Shown piece by piece: positions 5,122 to 6,241 of a stretch of DNA of 6,241 bases. A program made the translations under genes and the position numbers. The notes under the pieces were generated by a model. That model did no database searches. It saw only the letters and a list, made by a program, of their open reading frames with translations, and was not told where the DNA came from. Every line of letters begins with the position of its first letter. Within the stretch, counting starts at the first letter, position 1. This DNA is from Lachnospiraceae bacterium (GTDB taxonomy: Bacteria; Bacillota; Clostridia; Lachnospirales; Lachnospiraceae), in NCBI GenBank assembly GCA_017958465.1, contig JAGDCQ010000170.1, positions 1 to 6,241 on the forward strand, read 5' to 3'.

Positions 5122-6241
5122 TCATTTCCCGCTGTTCCAGGGCAGTTCGTCAAGTGTTATGACATATTCGGAATTATACGCTTTTTTCAGCATTTCGTCA
5201 GATGTATACTTCTGGTTTGTGTTAAAAGCCGAGTCGAACAGGAAATCCCCGTTCCATACGTTGAACCACAGCCACCACACATTATCTCTCGCGCAGATAT
5301 CCGGATCCATGATAACACCGTTTTCCGAAAGAGCCGTAAGCTTAGGTGTGTCCGGATAATCCAGCACTGACATGAACTTTGTGGTCTGAGCGCTGTAATC
5401 GAATGCGTCGGCATAAATATCCTCGCCTACTATGTCTACGTACTCATCGCCCGGGTACCAGTCTTTGTTCTGGGCATTCCAAACCCAGATAAGGTTGTTA
5501 ATCTCGTGCACATAGGTCATGCGGTTAAACATCAGCTTCCAGAGCCAGATGTAATCGTCGGCACCTGTTGCGCCCCACCAGAACCATCCGCCGCTGGCCT
5601 CGTGCAGGGGCCTCCAGAGAACTGCTATCCCCGCATCCCTTAAGGTCTTTAAGTGGAACGAAATAACGTCTATATCAGAGATCAGCTTGTACTGTGCTTC
5701 CGTTATCTCCTTGTTCTCGTACATTTTCTTGAGGTCTGCAACACTTACCAGTGAAAGGTCCTGTGGTGTCCTTGCCTTTGTTATCCTGAAATCCGTGCCC
5801 TTAGTGTAAAAGTCGTGCGCTCCCACCGAACCGTGCCAGTGCCACGAAAAGCTGACTATTCCGCCTTTTTTTGCCCAGTTCTTAGCCTGATTGATCTCGT
5901 TTGTGTTGCTGTAGCCCGAGTTTGGCGAGCAGAAGATCATATCAAACCCGCGGACTGCAGGATATTTGCCTGTCGCCTTAAAAATACCCTCAACCTCGGA
6001 ATTTGTGTTGTGGGCGCAATACTGGCCGGAAAGAGTGTAGTTACCGTAGATGCTCACAAGGTACTCCATAAGCTTTGCGGCATCGTCATTAGCGTTCGGA
6101 TTTGCAAGTTTGGAAGATATTCCGTTATATGTTGATGTATCCACGCCGCCTCCGTTCTCGATGGTTATGCTGTCAAGATCGAACCATCCCCAGGATTCTT
6201 TTATCCCGAGCTCGATCTGTCCCGCCTCCAGATAAACCGCA
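5122..6241 (-). CDS. GH26 beta-mannanase-type hydrolase with CBM tail, 5' part missing
   Basis: The gene is cut by the right edge and 372 codons are visible (codon 1 at 6238-6240). It is predicted to be a secreted endo-beta-1,4-mannanase acting on mannan or glucomannan. Visible residues 1-29 (VYLEAGQIELGI then SWGWFDLDSITIE) look like the last strands of a CBM35/CBM6-type carbohydrate-binding module. The GH26 barrel fills about residues 50-365. It has FSWHWHGS, the acid/base Glu in WRPLHEASGGWFWWG (codon 5599-5601), the IWVWNAQ strand, and the nucleophile Glu in LTALSENG (codon 5323-5325). This arrangement is typical of clan GH-A GH26 mannanases. A GTG at 6142-6144 could be mistaken for a start, but the frame is open and homology continues upstream, so it is internal. 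The TGA lies 77 nt before the GH43 start. No dockerin or sorting motif follows the catalytic domain. Mannan specificity is inferred, since GH26 also contains a few xylanases and lichenases. Confidence 0.95.
   Translation of the reverse strand, partial: AVYLEAGQIELGIKESWGWFDLDSITIENGGGVDTSTYNGISSKLANPNANDDAAKLMEYLVSIYGNYTLSGQYCAHNTNSEVEGIFKATGKYPAVRGFDMIFCSPNSGYSNTNEINQAKNWAKKGGIVSFSWHWHGSVGAHDFYTKGTDFRITKARTPQDLSLVSVADLKKMYENKEITEAQYKLISDIDVISFHLKTLRDAGIAVLWRPLHEASGGWFWWGATGADDYIWLWKLMFNRMTYVHEINNLIWVWNAQNKDWYPGDEYVDIVGEDIYADAFDYSAQTTKFMSVLDYPDTPKLTALSENGVIMDPDICARDNVWWLWFNVWNGDFLFDSAFNTNQKYTSDEMLKKAYNSEYVITLDELPWNSGK

Noticed and set aside
6142..6144. GTG at 6144 as the true start of the GH26 gene
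   Set aside because: The frame stays open to the window edge and the upstream residues look like a CBM end, so the start must lie outside the window.

Overview
The window carries five genes, all on the minus strand, so the biology reads from the right edge to the left. GC content looks intermediate. The gene set (argF, a DUF6145-type small gene, dusB) together with large secreted glycoside hydrolases bearing Gram-positive-style lipoprotein and accessory modules suggests a Clostridia genome. It is most likely a Lachnospiraceae-type fibre degrader of gut or rumen. That assignment rests on remembered gene order and family distribution, not on a search.

Right part (about 6241 to 2507) is a plant-polysaccharide block. 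First comes the 3' part of a GH26 beta-mannanase-type gene, cut by the window edge, whose visible start is the tail of a CBM35/CBM6-like binding module. A complete GH43 lipoprotein follows. It has a lipobox signal peptide, a Pro/Thr linker, an Abn2-like endo-alpha-1,5-L-arabinanase five-blade propeller, its GH43_C beta domain, an atrophied Ig-like domain, and a C-terminal LamG-like jelly roll. The two genes are 77 nt apart with no terminator between them and are probably one transcript.

Left part (about 2449 to 34) is a housekeeping block: argF (ornithine carbamoyltransferase, arginine synthesis), a small DUF6145-like gene of unknown function, and dusB (tRNA dihydrouridine synthase). Spacings of 57, 88 and 9 nt, and the absence of a convincing terminator, suggest these genes are also read together. 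No clear promoter or ArgR operator separates the GH43 stop from the argF start, so read-through from the hydrolase block is possible.

Three starts differ from the longest open frame: GH43 at 5044, argF at 2449, and the DUF6145-like gene at a TTG at 1422. Each is supported by a well-placed Shine-Dalgarno sequence and by the expected protein N-terminus. I saw no RNA genes, mobile elements, CRISPR arrays or phage genes, and nothing that amounts to a new system. The least explained item is the small gene between argF and dusB.
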